Both the position numbers and the translations under genes were made by a program. DNA of 64,000 bases. Origin: Paracoccaceae bacterium. GTDB taxonomy: Bacteria > Pseudomonadota > Alphaproteobacteria > Rhodobacterales > Rhodobacteraceae. The stretch lies in the NCBI GenBank assembly GCA_004153385.1, contig SDAL01000001.1:496001-560000 (forward strand). Reading direction: 5' to 3'. A model generated the notes under the pieces. The model ran no database searches and was not told the origin of the DNA. It was given only the letters and a program-made list of their open reading frames with translations. Of this stretch, positions 63,907 to 64,000 are shown one piece after another; the first letter of the stretch is position 1; every line of letters begins with the position of its first letter.

Positions 63907-64000
63907 ATGAGGGCTGCTGTGATCTTTGCGCTGTTTGTGGCTGGCATCTGGTCGAGCCTTGCGCTCGGGGTGCAGGCTGTGGGGCTGGACGATATGATCG
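63907..64000 (+). CDS. FecCD-type siderophore permease, start of gene
   Basis: Partial gene: 31 codons from ATG 63907 to the window end. The encoded MRAAVIFALFVAGIWSSLAL is a hydrophobic first helix followed by GVQAVGLDDMI, the typical beginning of FecC/FhuB-like permeases. It follows the binding protein gene by 73 bases in the same operon. The rest, and the ATPase gene, lie beyond the window. Confidence 0.75.
   Translation, partial: MRAAVIFALFVAGIWSSLALGVQAVGLDDMI

Overview
The window comes from an alphaproteobacterium of the order Rhodobacterales (roseobacter/Rhodobacter relatives). The main reason is a complete gene transfer agent (GTA) head-tail cluster of the Rhodobacter capsulatus type, flanked by mltG and cysE. 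The lipoyl-fused pyruvate dehydrogenase E1-beta, the GC-rich coding sequence and the general gene content agree with this. No species is named, because no database search was possible.

Layout. (1) 147-6631, + strand: fatty acid synthesis genes fabD, fabG, acpP and fabF, a membrane protein with a degenerate GGDEF domain between acpP and fabF, and mltG. (2) 6700-21013, + strand: a promoter region and the GTA operon in canonical order: small terminase, large terminase, portal, g3.5, protease, capsid, connector, stopper, tail terminator, tail tube, two chaperones, tape measure, distal tail, hub, peptidase and megatron. Several intrinsic-terminator-like hairpins lie inside the operon. (3) 21246-31712: cysE, then convergent pdhC, pdhB and pdhA, ftsB, class I aldolase, pgk, two cyclophilins and tyrS. 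(4) 31772-38240: anmK, a PRC-barrel protein, eno, an endonuclease/exonuclease/phosphatase protein, a membrane protein and selO. (5) 38357-38880: remains of an IS481-type transposase. (6) 38887-47380: nucleoside hydrolase, an orphan iron-binding protein, an OmpV-like porin, an ABC-F ATPase, a hemolysin III protein, a permease-like protein and an orphan polyamine-type binding protein. (7) 47669-55503: photolyase, a cyclotransferase-like/Nudix fusion, cysteine synthase, a large MscS channel and an AI-2E family protein. (8) 55716-59154: tRNA-Ser(GGA), a DUF3883 gene broken by one amber codon, a 617-base stretch without a recognisable gene, and a BCCT transporter. (9) 59377-64000: a siderophore uptake locus (AraC regulator, TonB receptor, twin-arginine binding protein and the start of a FecCD permease) that runs off the window.

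How the genes work together. The first block makes acyl chains and trims nascent peptidoglycan. The GTA genes build a small-headed phage-like particle that packages host DNA; its activator, head spikes, tail fibres and lysis genes are not in the window and in R. capsulatus lie elsewhere. The pdh, fba, pgk and eno genes form a lower-glycolysis set, and LacI-type operator candidates lie upstream of eno and the aldolase. cysE and cysK are the two steps from serine to cysteine, about 29 kb apart.

The most interesting signals are in GTA control. A perfect 14-bp palindrome abuts a strong -35/-10 pair, a 29-codon leader ORF spans an intrinsic terminator before the first gene, and two more hairpins with U-tracts lie between genes that must be expressed together. 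This suggests attenuation or antitermination as an extra layer of control. That is an inference from sequence only.
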